Shown here: one piece after another, positions 30,668 to 41,463 of the stretch | How the letters are laid out: each line of letters opens with the position of its first letter | Numbering within the stretch: position 1 is the stretch's first letter | From: Nitzschia putrida | Lineage: Eukaryota; Bacillariophyta; Bacillariophyceae; Bacillariales; Bacillariaceae | Assembly: GCA_016586335.1 (NCBI GenBank) | Contig: BLYE01000046.1 | Coordinates: forward strand, 124,001-188,000 | Length of the DNA stretch: 64,000 bases | Direction: 5' to 3' | Position numbers and translations under genes: made by a program | Notes under the pieces: generated by a model | What the model was told of the DNA's origin: nothing | The model's database searches: none | The model's input: only the letters and a program-made list of their open reading frames with translations

Positions 30668-32011
30668 ATGATCCATTTGCGTCGGACAACCTCCTCTGGA
30701 AATCTTACCTCATTGAATTGGCTTCGATATATTTGCTCTTTGGTCATAATGATGTGCACTTGTCTTGCGACCTTTTCGGTTCTTGACCTGTGGTCTTCGA
30801 CAAACCATCTCCTTGTCCCCAAACCGCTTGCAACATCCAACGCTATTGAAGGAACTAATGCTACTACAGATTCAATGGGTGGTCATTCCTCTGAATCTGG
30901 CAAACAAGAAGGAGTGAAGAGTAACGAGGGTTGGTGGTTGGATATGCGCGAAAACTTGTGTCCCGACATGGTCCCAAAGAATTCTCTCGCCAGAAAGATA
31001 TTTCAACTAGCACGGAACGAACTGCTAGCTTCGAGAAACTTGGTACATCCTTCCATCGACCTTTCTCGTCTCGAACTAGATTCATGTGGACTAATCAGAG
31101 ATCACTTTTCCAAAAGGTTTTTTACTTGGTCCAGTTCATGGGGTGGAATATCGAGACGATCGGATGGCACTACCCCCGGCCTCTTATCGGTCGCCAAGAT
31201 GTGGAAATGCGCCAACAATCAAGTCGATGGATTTTGGAGTCAAGTCTTTGATGACTCCCCTACTAACGGAGAAGCATCAGCGGGGATTGTTGGCTCCTCG
31301 CAGCGAAAAGGATTCGATCAACGCCTTCGACAATATAAGGATACCGGTGGTGTACACGAGTGTATAGTGGCAGTGATTCGTGATCCCGTCAGTCATTTCC
31401 TCTCGGGGTACAACGAAATTGAATATCGCATTCATTTCGGTGCCCAAGAACGTGGGGAGCTGGCCTCGGCTTGGCCATTCGGTGCTTTATCTGTTGGCTC
31501 ACGCGAACGATTCCAGCAGTTTCTTGTCGACTTACTCTCCTGTCCATTTGAAAGAAAATATCCTGGAATGGCAGGTGGAACCAAGAATAACCCAAGTCTT
31601 GAGCTTCAGCATGTATTCTCTATGAGCGGTGTGTTGGAGCAACTCGCTTTGGAGACTTTGGCATTCAATGTCTCAAGAGATTTTTCCTACCTTCCAACAC
31701 TCGAGAACTTCACGAACAACTGGGGTCCATTCATTGTAAAGAGTTGTCCAGATAGTCTGTCCGAAGCAACGAAACAAAGACTTCTGACGACACGGATGAA
31801 TACAACAAAGGGGGAACACGATTCTTCCCAAGATCCCACAGGGTCCTATGCTGTTTCAAATGCTGTTTGGAGTGAAGGTGGTCCTTTTGCTCGTGCGCTT
31901 TGTGCCTTACATGTCATGGACTATGCGTGTTGGAACGACTTGCCACAAGGCATTCCGATTGTGTGCCTTGACCTGTATCGGCTGCATCATGAGAAAGGTA
32001 TTCGTACATGA
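30668..32011 (+). CDS. Sulfotransferase-like type II membrane protein, copy 1
   Basis: Single exon, 447 residues. A signal anchor lies at about residues 21-42 (ICSLVIMMCTCLATFSVL), so the catalytic part would face the Golgi lumen. The region VIRDPVSHFLSGYNEIEYR (RDP at 238-240) resembles the 3'-phosphate-binding motif of PAPS sulfotransferases. MWKCANNQVDGFW (about residue 178) may correspond to the 5'-phosphosulfate loop. Conserved Cys residues suggest disulfides. The acceptor is unknown. A paralog follows directly at 32180 in the same orientation. Assignment to the sulfotransferase superfamily rests on these two motifs and topology. Confidence 0.6.
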   Translation: MIHLRRTTSSGNLTSLNWLRYICSLVIMMCTCLATFSVLDLWSSTNHLLVPKPLATSNAIEGTNATTDSMGGHSSESGKQEGVKSNEGWWLDMRENLCPDMVPKNSLARKIFQLARNELLASRNLVHPSIDLSRLELDSCGLIRDHFSKRFFTWSSSWGGISRRSDGTTPGLLSVAKMWKCANNQVDGFWSQVFDDSPTNGEASAGIVGSSQRKGFDQRLRQYKDTGGVHECIVAVIRDPVSHFLSGYNEIEYRIHFGAQERGELASAWPFGALSVGSRERFQQFLVDLLSCPFERKYPGMAGGTKNNPSLELQHVFSMSGVLEQLALETLAFNVSRDFSYLPTLENFTNNWGPFIVKSCPDSLSEATKQRLLTTRMNTTKGEHDSSQDPTGSYAVSNAVWSEGGPFARALCALHVMDYACWNDLPQGIPIVCLDLYRLHHEKGIRT

Positions 32012-32179
32012 TGACTAGTTCGACCGCTCGAAGCGAATCACACTTCTTTCGCAGTCGCCGTTGCCATCGCGCCTTCGCTCACTGGATTGGTGGGGGACAT
32101 AAAGTACTCCGCACCAACCCAGTGCAATATCTCATTGAACTCTGGTGGACATCCTCAATGGGCCCAAGGCAGCCAAATC

Positions 32180-33439
32180 ATGGCAGTAGTAAGAGTAAGA
32201 AACCAAGGGATACCAGTGCTAATAATTGTCCTCGTAGTTGTTTCGGCCTTCTCTACAGAGGCCCCATGGATGTTTGGGAATCTGATCGGCAAGCCATTCC
32301 ATAGTATCAGTCAAACAATACACCAGAAGGACGGTGAACAAGGCGATGAAATTGGATCGTCCACGAACGGAACTGATGTCCCGAACATACCTTCCTCAGA
32401 TTGGTGGAATTCATTCTCTCAAAGCATTTGCCCTGCAATGGTTCCACGTGCAGACCTTGAACTGCGCATCTTTCAACTGGCCAGAGAAGAACTCAAGTCT
32501 CCTGCGGTCGTCAACGATACATGTGGAAAGGATGGCAAAGATGAGTTTGCTTCTCTTTTCTTTGACTGGTATCGTGATTGGGGTGGAATGTCGCGTGTTT
32601 CGGACGGGACAGAAGATGGCATCATGTCTGTAGCCAAGATGTGGAAATGTGCAAACAAACAATTGGATGGCTTTTGGCGTCAAGTGATTGAACAAGTTCC
32701 TCCGGGTGCGTCACAAAAGGTGATCGACTCAGTGCACAAAAAAAGAGTTCCATTCCATCTTCGACTCAACGACATCGACAAACATGGTGGCAAAGAGTGC
32801 ATTGTTACAGCAATCCGTGATCCCATTAGTCACTTTTTGTCAGGTTACAATGAGATGGAATACAGAGTCAAACTGTTTAGTCGAATTCGAGACCCAGTGG
32901 CACGCACTTGGCCTTTTGGGGCATTTGCCATTGGCACAGAGGAAAGATTTCAGCAGTTCCTTATTGACATACTCTCTTGTCCCATGGAACATCACTATGC
33001 TGGAATCGTGGGTGGATATCCTCGACTCCTTGAGATCCAGCACTTATTCTCCATGAGCAGTGTGCTGAAGAAACTTGCATCAGAGCAACTAACTCACAAT
33101 GTCACAAGAGAGTTTCATTATCTACCGACTTTGAAAAACTTGACAGCAAATTGGGGAGCCTTCATGGTGGAGAGTTGTCCCAACAGCTTTTCCGCTGTCA
33201 CCAAACAGAGGATTCTCTCAACCCCTATGGCGACTAACTTGGGGCAACATGAATCCACCAAGGACCCCACAGGGGCCTACACAGCATCAATCGACGTTTG
33301 GAATGCCGGGGGTGCTTTTGGTAGAGCCCTTTGTGCCATTCACATGATGGATTACGCTTGCTGGCAAGATCTTCCCGACGGTGTACCGACGATTTGTATG
33401 GATCTCTTTCAAACATACTACGAGAAACAGTTGCTGTAA
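32180..33439 (+). CDS. Sulfotransferase-like type II membrane protein, copy 2
   Basis: ATG 32180 gives 419 residues. The frame is open further left but has no upstream ATG. A hydrophobic anchor lies at about residues 10-26 (GIPVLIIVLVVVSAFS). Lumenal motifs parallel copy 1 in order: SQSICPAMVPRADLELRIFQ, SVAKMWKCANKQLDGFW, AIRDPISHFLSGYNEMEYR (RDP at 213-215), GTEERFQQFLIDILSCP, LFSMSSVL and MMDYACWQDLPDGVP. The stem region between anchor and domain is the least conserved part. It lies 168 bp after copy 1, so this is a tandem duplication. PAPS-dependent transfer to a glycan is the likely chemistry (inference). Confidence 0.6.
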   Translation: MAVVRVRNQGIPVLIIVLVVVSAFSTEAPWMFGNLIGKPFHSISQTIHQKDGEQGDEIGSSTNGTDVPNIPSSDWWNSFSQSICPAMVPRADLELRIFQLAREELKSPAVVNDTCGKDGKDEFASLFFDWYRDWGGMSRVSDGTEDGIMSVAKMWKCANKQLDGFWRQVIEQVPPGASQKVIDSVHKKRVPFHLRLNDIDKHGGKECIVTAIRDPISHFLSGYNEMEYRVKLFSRIRDPVARTWPFGAFAIGTEERFQQFLIDILSCPMEHHYAGIVGGYPRLLEIQHLFSMSSVLKKLASEQLTHNVTREFHYLPTLKNLTANWGAFMVESCPNSFSAVTKQRILSTPMATNLGQHESTKDPTGAYTASIDVWNAGGAFGRALCAIHMMDYACWQDLPDGVPTICMDLFQTYYEKQLL

Positions 33440-33646
33440 CTCCGAACGTTTGAAAAGCGGGGACGCATCCCTCAACAAGGCCTTTGTACATACACAATAT
33501 CATCAACGTCTGCGGTCCCGACGCCTGTTACACTAACCTCTTTCAACGTATTACAAAGAAGAGTTGTAGTAACGAACACTTAGTACTTAACATGCTTGCC
33601 ATCATGGCATATTCTTGTAGTTGTAATACCAGTAATGTCGTAGTCA

Positions 33647-35122
33647 CTAAACCTTCAAACTCCCCACCAGTCCGACAGAATCAAGGATGGCCAAACTGAT
33701 TTCGGTGGAGAATACGTTCTTCAAAAAGGAGTTGTTGTACCGAAGGCCGTCGCGTAGTTGGGCAAGGTTTTTGCTGCTGACACAGCAACCTTCGATATTC
33801 AAATGTTGAATGGTGTGATTACTCCGGAGCAAGGTTACTAAAGAGAAAGCCCCGAGATTCCCAAACTCATTCCCCTTCAAAGTGAGTGACTTCAGTTTCT
33901 TGTTGTGTGTAAGGCCTCGACAAAGGATGTCAATCGAGCTTGGGTCAAGTTCACAATCTGCCAACAGAAGAGTTTCTATGTTGCAATCTTCGTCAGAAAG
34001 CAAATCCGCAAGACTTGCAATTGCAGTTGCGTCCAGGTCATTTCCACTAAGACTCAACTCCGACAAGGTCTTGCAACGGTTCACATTGTTCAGGATATAC
34101 TTCAGCCCCTCCAGAGGCAATTTGACATTGATTAGATACAATGTCTCAAGCCTATACAAGAGCGGAAGGGAGGCGCCAAGCACGTGACATGACACTACAT
34201 CCATGGTCGAGCTATTGATTGAGAGGTGGTTCAGGTACAGCACATGTTGCAGACCCAAGAACAAGACTGAAAACCCACTGTTCACAAACTTGCATCCTGA
34301 TATGGAGATCTTTTGAATTGAGTTCCTGTTTTCGGCTAAAGCGACACCGGTGTGATTGGCAGTCTCTTCGTCCAGTTTGGCCTGTAGCAATTTCAACTCA
34401 AGCACAGAATCTGAGTTTCTCACACTCTCGAGAACAATCGGATAAGATCCCAGTCGCACAGATTTGAAATTCAAAGTCAAAGCCTGAACCGACGAAAGTT
34501 TGCCGATATCCTTCATAACTTCCTCTAGGTCCATCTTCGCGGACCAATTCTCGATCCTGTCAATGTCAATTTCGAGTTTAGTAATGGTTCTGTCACCATG
34601 CAGGATTTTCCCCAAGGATTCGTCAGAGTGGTCGGTGGCACATGTTGGATGATCGCCTGATGCTTCACTATCAGATACTTCCGAGAGTTCAGATACAAGT
34701 CGCGTGTTTGTAACCTTTGGCGAGACCCTTACAGGAGTAGTCTTGGTTGTGGTGGGTTCACGTCGGCCTTTGGAGACATCCATGTTTGGTTCCATGTTCG
34801 GTTGAGGGGAGCGAGGGGCACGGGGAGAGTGGGGAGAGCGGGGAGAGCGGGTGGAACGAGGGGAATGGGGTGAACCAGGTGAATGGGCAGATCTAGTTGA
34901 TCGAGGGGACCTTGGAGAACGCGGTGCAGGTAGAATCTCGTCAAAGTCATCATCTTCATCGTTGGAACTCAAACCGTCGTACATTGAAGAACCATCAGTA
35001 TCTGTTTGAGTATCCGTGTCGTCGTGAGATTCATATTCACTACTCGACGACTCAGCAATAATGTGGGCTTTCCCGAAGCCTTCCGGGCTTTCTCTTAGCC
35101 ATTGTCGAGACCTGGGCTGCAT
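33647..35122 (-). CDS. LRR protein (ribonuclease-inhibitor type) with an RSP-repeat linker
   Basis: ATG 35122 gives 491 residues. The frame is open to 35188, and a TTTTGGCAG just upstream could be a splice acceptor, so another 5' exon is possible. Residues about 28-75 are acidic and Ser-rich. About 80-125 are RSP/HSP tri- and tetrapeptide repeats. From about 185 to the end there are LRRs of the NLRC/RNI type with long helical sides: LETLYLINVKLPLEGLKYI, LSELSLSGNDLDATAIASLA, IETLLLADCELDPSSIDIL, LKSLTLKGNEFGNLGAFSLV, IQHLNIEGCCVSSKNLAQL. It is likely a soluble protein-binding scaffold. Such LRRs are frequent in diatoms. No NACHT, kinase or membrane segment is seen. Confidence 0.75.
   Translation of the reverse strand: MQPRSRQWLRESPEGFGKAHIIAESSSSEYESHDDTDTQTDTDGSSMYDGLSSNDEDDDFDEILPAPRSPRSPRSTRSAHSPGSPHSPRSTRSPRSPHSPRAPRSPQPNMEPNMDVSKGRREPTTTKTTPVRVSPKVTNTRLVSELSEVSDSEASGDHPTCATDHSDESLGKILHGDRTITKLEIDIDRIENWSAKMDLEEVMKDIGKLSSVQALTLNFKSVRLGSYPIVLESVRNSDSVLELKLLQAKLDEETANHTGVALAENRNSIQKISISGCKFVNSGFSVLFLGLQHVLYLNHLSINSSTMDVVSCHVLGASLPLLYRLETLYLINVKLPLEGLKYILNNVNRCKTLSELSLSGNDLDATAIASLADLLSDEDCNIETLLLADCELDPSSIDILCRGLTHNKKLKSLTLKGNEFGNLGAFSLVTLLRSNHTIQHLNIEGCCVSSKNLAQLRDGLRYNNSFLKNVFSTEISLAILDSVGLVGSLKV
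34795..34925 (-). repeat. RSP/HSP coding microrepeat
   Basis: Degenerate 6- to 12-bp units (ggggagagc, ggggaacg) encode the Arg/His-Ser-Pro repeats of the LRR protein linker. Confidence 0.65.
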
Positions 35123-35599
35123 CCTGCCAAAAGTGTAGATTTTGTAAAAGTGAACAGCGGTATGGAGATCAAGTTCTGAGATTTTCAACGCTAATAGCCA
35201 TGTTCTCCCTCTAAATAAGCAAGCTAGTGCACCTCAGTCCGGCACGTAACTCCCTTAAGATGTGGGGTCGCGCACGCCGGGCGACCCTATCGGAGTTCCA
35301 CATAGAAGGTCTTGTCCTAAACATTGGGAGTAACGCTTGCACGATTCCAATAATACTCCAAAAAAATAAGGGATGCAACAACACCACCGTCAACAACACA
35401 GTAACACCGGGGAGCTCTCAACCGATGGCATCGGAAACTCTCGGAAGGTGATTCGGCGAAATTTGGACACAAGCCCGACCAGAACTCTACCCAAGCCAAT
35501 GATCCAACACACTAAATACTACTCGTAACGTTAGTACTTGTACTGTATTCGACAAGAAAACTATTTGGAGCCTCATCAAAACGGAGAAAGCAAATTCGA
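35123..35599. other. Intergenic stretch between two minus-strand genes
   Basis: No gene is seen. A GTAACGTTAGTAC palindrome lies at about 35525-35537. Confidence 0.6.
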
Positions 35600-37858
35600 T
35601 TAAACATCGTAGCTGCTGTACATTGCGTGTCTGTTTGAGTCGATCATTACGACCTCCAAGGAATCGTCATCCTCCGCTTCATCTTCCATGATAATATCAT
35701 CATCGTCTAGGTCTGCGTCGAACACAGAAGTCGAACGGGCGTTTTCCTGGAATGCTCGCTTTCGACGCTCTAACTTTCGGGCTCTTCGGGATTGTTGAAT
35801 CAATGGTTGTTGCAACAAACTGGAAGCCACAACCTTCCGACGGGGGGCTCCAGCCGGACCGGGTGGTGGTAAGTCTCCTTTTGTGAGAGTCTTGTTGGAT
35901 GCTTTTGTAGTCTCAGGAACCGTTGGAAGCTTGCGAGTTGGAGAATTAGAGAGAACAGTCAATGTGATGGGCTCAGTGATTGTCCCCATCAACATCGTAC
36001 CCTTGGCTCTTGGTGAGCTGGGAATAGCGGCATTGGGTTGTTTGGCGGGTAGGTCACCATCAAGAGTTGAAATTCGAAGCGGCGAGCCCCGATCTCTAAA
36101 CTGTATTGGAAATGGGGACGAAAGCGATCTCGATGGTGGAAGTTTTTGGTTAGCAGACCTTCCGTTTCCGGGCGAGTCGTTTGTTGGGGACATGCACTTG
36201 TCGGCCAAAGGTGAACGCACTGGAGTCGTCGTTGGGCTGCCTCGACCAGGCTTTGTCCGCGGTGGGGTCTGTTTACTGAACTTCTCTTTTAATAGTTCTT
36301 TGCTTGATATCTCGTACGTGTTTTCTTCTTCTTTCCCATCAGCAATCCTTCCTCGTCCACAGAAATTCAATCGCAGTCTCGGTGCACACGCTCTGTCTGA
36401 GCGGAAAGAAAGGACACCACATGCAGCTGTCCACTCGTGATGTGAGCTTGCCACAGATACAAGGTCAACCGCATCTGAAGCAGGAATTCTCCCCAATTTC
36501 CTTCTGCTTGGACTCATCTTAGTAGACAAGCGCGACGATGGAGACTTCGGAGTGGGTGCAACATTCGTTGCGTCATCATCCTCTTCGTCTAGTAATGCAC
36601 CTTTGACGTGGCTTTGCTGGAATGATAAATTCGACCCGACTTGCAGCGATCCAGTGTTTGACAGAATGAGACCAATAGGCACGGTACTGCGGGTGGAATG
36701 AAGGCTATGGGCGAAATGTAGTCCGTGAATGTCATCGCCAGCGTTCTGTGCTTCAGTCTCCCGACCGGTAGAATCAAACGATGACGAACATAGGCCTTCT
36801 CGCTTTTCGCCAGATAGTGGAAGAGACTCGTCAAAAATATCTTCACCCGCCAAATGTTCGCTGTCATCCAACTCCTTTTTACTGTGTTCATCTTCATCCC
36901 GTACAATAGCCAGTTGTTGCGCCAGTTGTGCAAGTTCTCTACCCAACTCTCGTGCCGTGTGACTTCCAATAGATTGTGTAGGCTCGATCTGAAAGGCGGT
37001 TTCTTCGTCATCAATCAACGAATGACTCTTGACGCTAGCTAAAGTGTCGGTTGTAAAAGTTGGATCAACACGCACACGTTGACCATTTGGAGTCGAAGGC
37101 CGGGCCATACCGCGTTCGGCCTCAGTAACAAGTACGTCATCAATACTCCTCAAGTCTGGTAGACGGTACAAAACATATAGTCGTCGCATCCGAGAGCTCA
37201 CTTCGATTTCTTCCTCGCCGGCGAAGCGGTCTTGAAACAACCGGAGGTGTTGCAAATTGGGAAACAGAGTGGAGAAAACATCCAACCATGACGGCAGAGT
37301 ATCTTCTCGATACCAAAGTTGTATTGATTGCACTCTAAGGCCCACTTGTCGCACAATCCCATACCGAAGCGCAACAGGTGTCATGTGATCGCGAATTGTG
37401 ATGGATGTACAACATTGTTTGTGCGCTCCTGCCTGTTGTGACACAAGATCCCAACGGCGTGTGGCATCCTGAAAGGGTGCAACGTCCTGAGGGAACCAAG
37501 TGGAATCAGGACCACTCAGCCTAGGAGATTCAAATTTCAGTATGTGAGGTTCGTTGTTTAAATCATCAATGGCATTTTGGGTGTTGTCCAGTTCTGTAGT
37601 ACGGGGCAGGTCAGATGCCACAGAACTCCTGCAGGTTTGAGGGATTTGTGTATCTTCGACGGGAATGGCGATTGTACACGTTGGAACAATCCGCGTAGTT
37701 GCTTGAATCGTTTTCTGGGATGCCGTATACGGTGCCACTGGATTGTCGTCTTTTCGATAATATTGTCGAGACCCAATCTTGAGGGGATACGACACTTGGG
37801 CGGCTGTAGTTCGTTGAGAGGGAGACATTGCGTCCTGTGATGAAGCTTGCGAATGCAT
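35600..37858 (-). CDS. SDS22-like LRR-tail protein with a long disordered region
   Basis: Single exon, 752 residues. A short ordered part near residues 165-250 reads VQSIQLWYREDTLPSWL, FPNLQHLRLFQD and YRLPDLRSIDDVLVTEAER. The last stretch matches the LRRcap motif that closes U2A'/SDS22-type LRR proteins. The remainder is largely Ser/Pro/Arg-rich and probably disordered, with several SP sites, a basic SRRARKLERRKRAFQ segment (about 700) and an acidic patch (DADLDDDDIIMEDEAEDDD) close to the C-terminus. No catalytic domain is visible. A regulatory or scaffold role is possible but not shown. Confidence 0.65.
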   Translation of the reverse strand: MHSQASSQDAMSPSQRTTAAQVSYPLKIGSRQYYRKDDNPVAPYTASQKTIQATTRIVPTCTIAIPVEDTQIPQTCRSSVASDLPRTTELDNTQNAIDDLNNEPHILKFESPRLSGPDSTWFPQDVAPFQDATRRWDLVSQQAGAHKQCCTSITIRDHMTPVALRYGIVRQVGLRVQSIQLWYREDTLPSWLDVFSTLFPNLQHLRLFQDRFAGEEEIEVSSRMRRLYVLYRLPDLRSIDDVLVTEAERGMARPSTPNGQRVRVDPTFTTDTLASVKSHSLIDDEETAFQIEPTQSIGSHTARELGRELAQLAQQLAIVRDEDEHSKKELDDSEHLAGEDIFDESLPLSGEKREGLCSSSFDSTGRETEAQNAGDDIHGLHFAHSLHSTRSTVPIGLILSNTGSLQVGSNLSFQQSHVKGALLDEEDDDATNVAPTPKSPSSRLSTKMSPSRRKLGRIPASDAVDLVSVASSHHEWTAACGVLSFRSDRACAPRLRLNFCGRGRIADGKEEENTYEISSKELLKEKFSKQTPPRTKPGRGSPTTTPVRSPLADKCMSPTNDSPGNGRSANQKLPPSRSLSSPFPIQFRDRGSPLRISTLDGDLPAKQPNAAIPSSPRAKGTMLMGTITEPITLTVLSNSPTRKLPTVPETTKASNKTLTKGDLPPPGPAGAPRRKVVASSLLQQPLIQQSRRARKLERRKRAFQENARSTSVFDADLDDDDIIMEDEAEDDDSLEVVMIDSNRHAMYSSYDV

Positions 37859-39967
37859 TAAAGACTACAAAAGAAATTCCACGGCTGGGAAGCCCCGACT
37901 CATTAATGTTGGAGGACAAATGGGAAATTCCGAGGCCAGAGACTCGAAAGAAGCGCGCTCGTAACCGGTAAGTTTATACCCGCAATAAAAATATAGAAGC
38001 TTTTGTTTGGTAGGCTATTGAGAGATAACGTAATAGGTCCGGAACGGAGTGGTTGTTGAAACTTTCTTGATCCACGACAACAACGTCGGGTGAGGATCAA
38101 GACATGCGTATCACATCACATTTGAGTGTTTGTAGCTTCAGCGGGCGCGCCAATATTCGCTGAAGTATGATAATATTCAAGGTTGGATATATGACGTGCG
38201 CCCTGTACCATGTGTAAACCTCCCTATACATAGTGAGATGTGCCTGTATGCAAACGGATGTATTCAAGGATGGTGAATTATGTTTTTTCGGCGCCACATT
38301 GAGTCATTCCAGTCATAGATTCAACAGTTTCGCTGGTTCCCCGTTGGATATTGGGACTGGCCTTTTTTTAACAAGGAAGGAAACTTTCTGCAATTTCTAC
38401 TACCAGTACTGTACCGGTAGTATAGTCTAACAAACTTGTAGGAGTTCCGAGGACAACTTTGCTCTGAGAATCTGAATGAAGTGTATAATCACTAGAAAAC
38501 GAGTGTTTCTCTGCTAATGGTGTATGATCGCTGGATGCTTTCTCCAGTGATTGATGATATACTAGGCTTTGGTGTTTATGTGGCTTGTCCTATTGGAAGG
38601 TTCGTCATCGTAGCTGCTGATGAAGGATCGATTGTAGTCGATGGATCAATTAGCACCATGTCATCCGAAGGACAAACTAAGAAGCACAGAGCAGCAGTGA
38701 CACCGAGGCACCCCAGCACCCCAGCACCCCAGCATCAAAAGCTAGAGAAACCCATGATGGAAGAACAATCCCACGCAGGTTTGCGAAATTTCACACCCAA
38801 CCAACGTCCTCTGGGATGGCAAAAGAACAACAATCAGTTGCCTTGATGGCGGTTAGTCAACGTTTCACCACAGCATGAGTACCGTACAGATCTGACTCAG
38901 CAATACAACTTTTTCTTTTATCTTAGCTCTACCAATGAAATATCTCTAGCTCTTGCACCGACAGCACTAGAGCCACACTTTTGCTCACAGTAGTAGTGCC
39001 CCTCTAAAGTACACATTTTTCGCCATGACATTCGCTATAGTCTCGAATTTGGTGTTTGTCACTTGTCGTCTTGAGGCTTCAAGGTGTCAAGTGGGTCGGG
39101 AAGTAAGTCTTGGTAAGTTCCCTGTGTTCCTGGGAAGTATCTTGTCCTCCCTGCTCATAACCCGAATCTTTCGAACCTTCGTTGGGGACCGTCGACCGAA
39201 AAAAGCCGATATTCTGCTTGTCAAACCCGAAAACGTCCTTGGCAACATTGGCATTGTGTCGGTCAAATTCCACTGGAGAAAGAAATTTTGCCGCTGGTAA
39301 ACAAAGAGAGTTTTGTTGATATCATGGTACGTTTTTTGTTTTTCGAGGTTGACCATGGATTTCTCGACTTGGCGAGACATTCATCGGAGGTTGGGGGCAT
39401 TGGGGTCTCCGTTGTGTGATGGCGCCTGGCCTGCGTCCGATGGCGTATGTGGAATCCACGTGTATTCAACTTGTCCGTTCGGGGGACTGGATGTTGTTGT
39501 TCGGGGATGGTGGCGTCATCTATGGAAATTGCCTGGTTTGAGATGTTCTCTTTCCGTGTCGGTGACGTCTGCCAGGCGTTGATGTCTATGTACATCGGTG
39601 CGCGCCAATTTGTGATTGGTGCTTTGTTCTTGGCCGCACGTTGTTTTGTGCGGAGAACTGCTGATTCTTGGTTGAGGGAATCCAGAAATTCGGCTTCCTT
39701 GACTAGCTTGGGCAGATTCGACCCAACGAAAAGCGCGTACGATTACAACTATGGGCCACAAAGGCGATAGCGATCGTGCTTGACAATTGACACTCCACGC
39801 CCACTCCCAACAATACCTTTTGAATCCAAGCAAAGAAGAGACTGCATTGACCATTCATTCCGTCTTCATCGTCGCCGTTTCACCGGTAGAGCTGAACGCC
39901 ACTCACCTTGGAATTTCTTTGTTCCTTTTTTCTTCTTCTGACAACCTATCAAAAAATCGAACCAATC
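37859..39967. other. Intergenic stretch, about 2.1 kb, with weak ORFs only
   Basis: A 109-codon ATG frame at 38517-38846 has a CCAGCACCCCAGCA-like Pro repeat and no recognisable domain. Around 39025-39855 many frames overlap on both strands, including an 80-codon minus-strand frame with DRHNANVAKDVFGFD. None can be assigned. Remnants of a mobile element are possible but unsupported. Confidence 0.5.
38517..38846 (+). CDS. Doubtful hypothetical protein
   Basis: ATG to TGA, 109 codons. The first third is mildly hydrophobic and the rest basic and Pro/Gln-rich. No family is recognised and no intron evidence exists. It is listed because it is the longest ATG frame in a 2-kb gap, and it may be chance. 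Confidence 0.2.
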   Translation: MVYDRWMLSPVIDDILGFGVYVACPIGRFVIVAADEGSIVVDGSISTMSSEGQTKKHRAAVTPRHPSTPAPQHQKLEKPMMEEQSHAGLRNFTPNQRPLGWQKNNNQLP

Positions 39968-41263
39968 ATGGTACAGACTATCATTAACATGGCAAACGCC
40001 ATGTACTCCAACCACCACAAAACAATGCACGAGCCTGATGATCGCCTCGACGCGGCTCGGGCTCTCTTGGGTGTTTCGCCTAACTCTGTCGCGGACAGCA
40101 ACGGTGCTCTTGCTTTGTTCGGTGCCATCGCCGAAACCGAGACCAAAGTGCCAAGCGAACACCGTTCCAAAGTTGCCCAGGAATCCGAGGCAAACGGAAA
40201 GGGCAACTCTGGAGAAGATGCTCCGAAGCAACGACCAAGGTCCAACTCGGCTGGGCTGGATGCCTTGGCCCTGTTGGCCTCCAAGGAACAAGTAACCATG
40301 GGAACTTCTTCCACTAGTGCCTCAGATTCGGTTCGAGTTACATCTCGCAAAACTACATGGGATACGACATCGACTGGTTTGTTCAATGATAAGCCTCTCA
40401 TTCCCAGTGCCCTCTCTTCGTCCTCGTCCTGTTCTTCGGAAGATGAATACGACATGCCACCCCCTCCACCTAGACGAGGGAATGCACGCCGTCGCAGTGT
40501 GTCCAACCCTGAGGGTATGGATCGCTGGAATCCTCCATCACGACATGATCGACTGAGATTTGTGCTCCCTGCTACCATTCTGGAACAGGAGCTGGCTGAA
40601 GCTTCCGCGGCCATGAAGGCCAAGGAGCATCTTTCGGGGGAGGCCGAGGATTCCGAACACGATTACAAAGAAGAGGAGATTTTGGACCAAGATGAATTGC
40701 TACGACGGGCACGGTCCAGGCTATTGGAAGACTTGAGTGAGGTCAATCTTAATGGGGAAAAGGGAGTTCTGGTCCTCCCTCACGCTTTGGACAAATACAA
40801 AGAGGTAAGCACAATGAAATGGGCTACAAGACGTCATTGGGTTTCTGCCTGATGGATGCCGTACTCATTGGACACTCTTCCTGACATCGTTTAGGTATAC
40901 AACAAAAATGGCCGGGTTGGGATTTACACACAAGCCGAGCGAAGCGCTATCATTGCTCGGTTCCTAGACAAACGGTCTCGCCGTGTCTGGAACAAGAAGA
41001 TTCGTTACAACTGTCGCAAGAGTCTTGCCGACAGAAGGATGCGAGTAAAGGGTCGCTTTGTCAAGCGAGCCACAGAAGAGGAGGCCAAGCAAGCAGCTCG
41101 GCGGTCCCCTGTTCCTCCCATCCCAGAGGATGGAAAGTTTGAATCTCCCGAATCTGACGAATTCGGTGACAGTGAGATGCCGGATATCTCTGATCCTGAC
41201 GCCGGATTCTGTCCCACCGACGACCAACCCTTTCGACGACTCCGACGCCACACAATCACGTGA
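39968..41263 (+). CDS. CCT-domain protein
   Basis: Exons run 39968-40804 and 40895-41263, with a 90-bp intron in phase 0, giving 401 residues. The CCT motif in exon 2 (about residues 291-335) has ERSAIIARFLDKRSRRVW, NKKIRYNCRKSLADRRMRV and KGRFVKR. CCT domains (CONSTANS, CO-like, TOC1) bind DNA or nuclear factors. No B-box or receiver domain precedes it. The N-terminal 270 residues are Ser-rich and mostly disordered, with a PPPPPRRGNARRRS patch and a helical acidic segment. A nuclear transcriptional regulator is likely. Diatoms have several CCT-only proteins, and light or clock roles are not shown here. Confidence 0.82.
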
Positions 41264-41463
41264 TTGGCTCGGTCGTTTTTCTTTCTTGCTATCTTCATGC
41301 TAACATGAACTACACCATCTAGGACAGGTTTTGCTTCTAGCTACTATCATCGTCTTTTCCATAGATTCGTATGAGTCTTGTTTGTTGCATTTTCGCAGAT
41401 TCTTTACTACCACAATGAATCCAGCGAAGCCTACGAGTACTAGAGGATAGCGATGAGATTCTA

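Noticed and set aside
39949..40623. 224-codon minus-strand frame opposite the CCT gene
   Set aside because: Mirror of a Ser-rich coding exon; the plus strand has the clear CCT protein with a matching intron.
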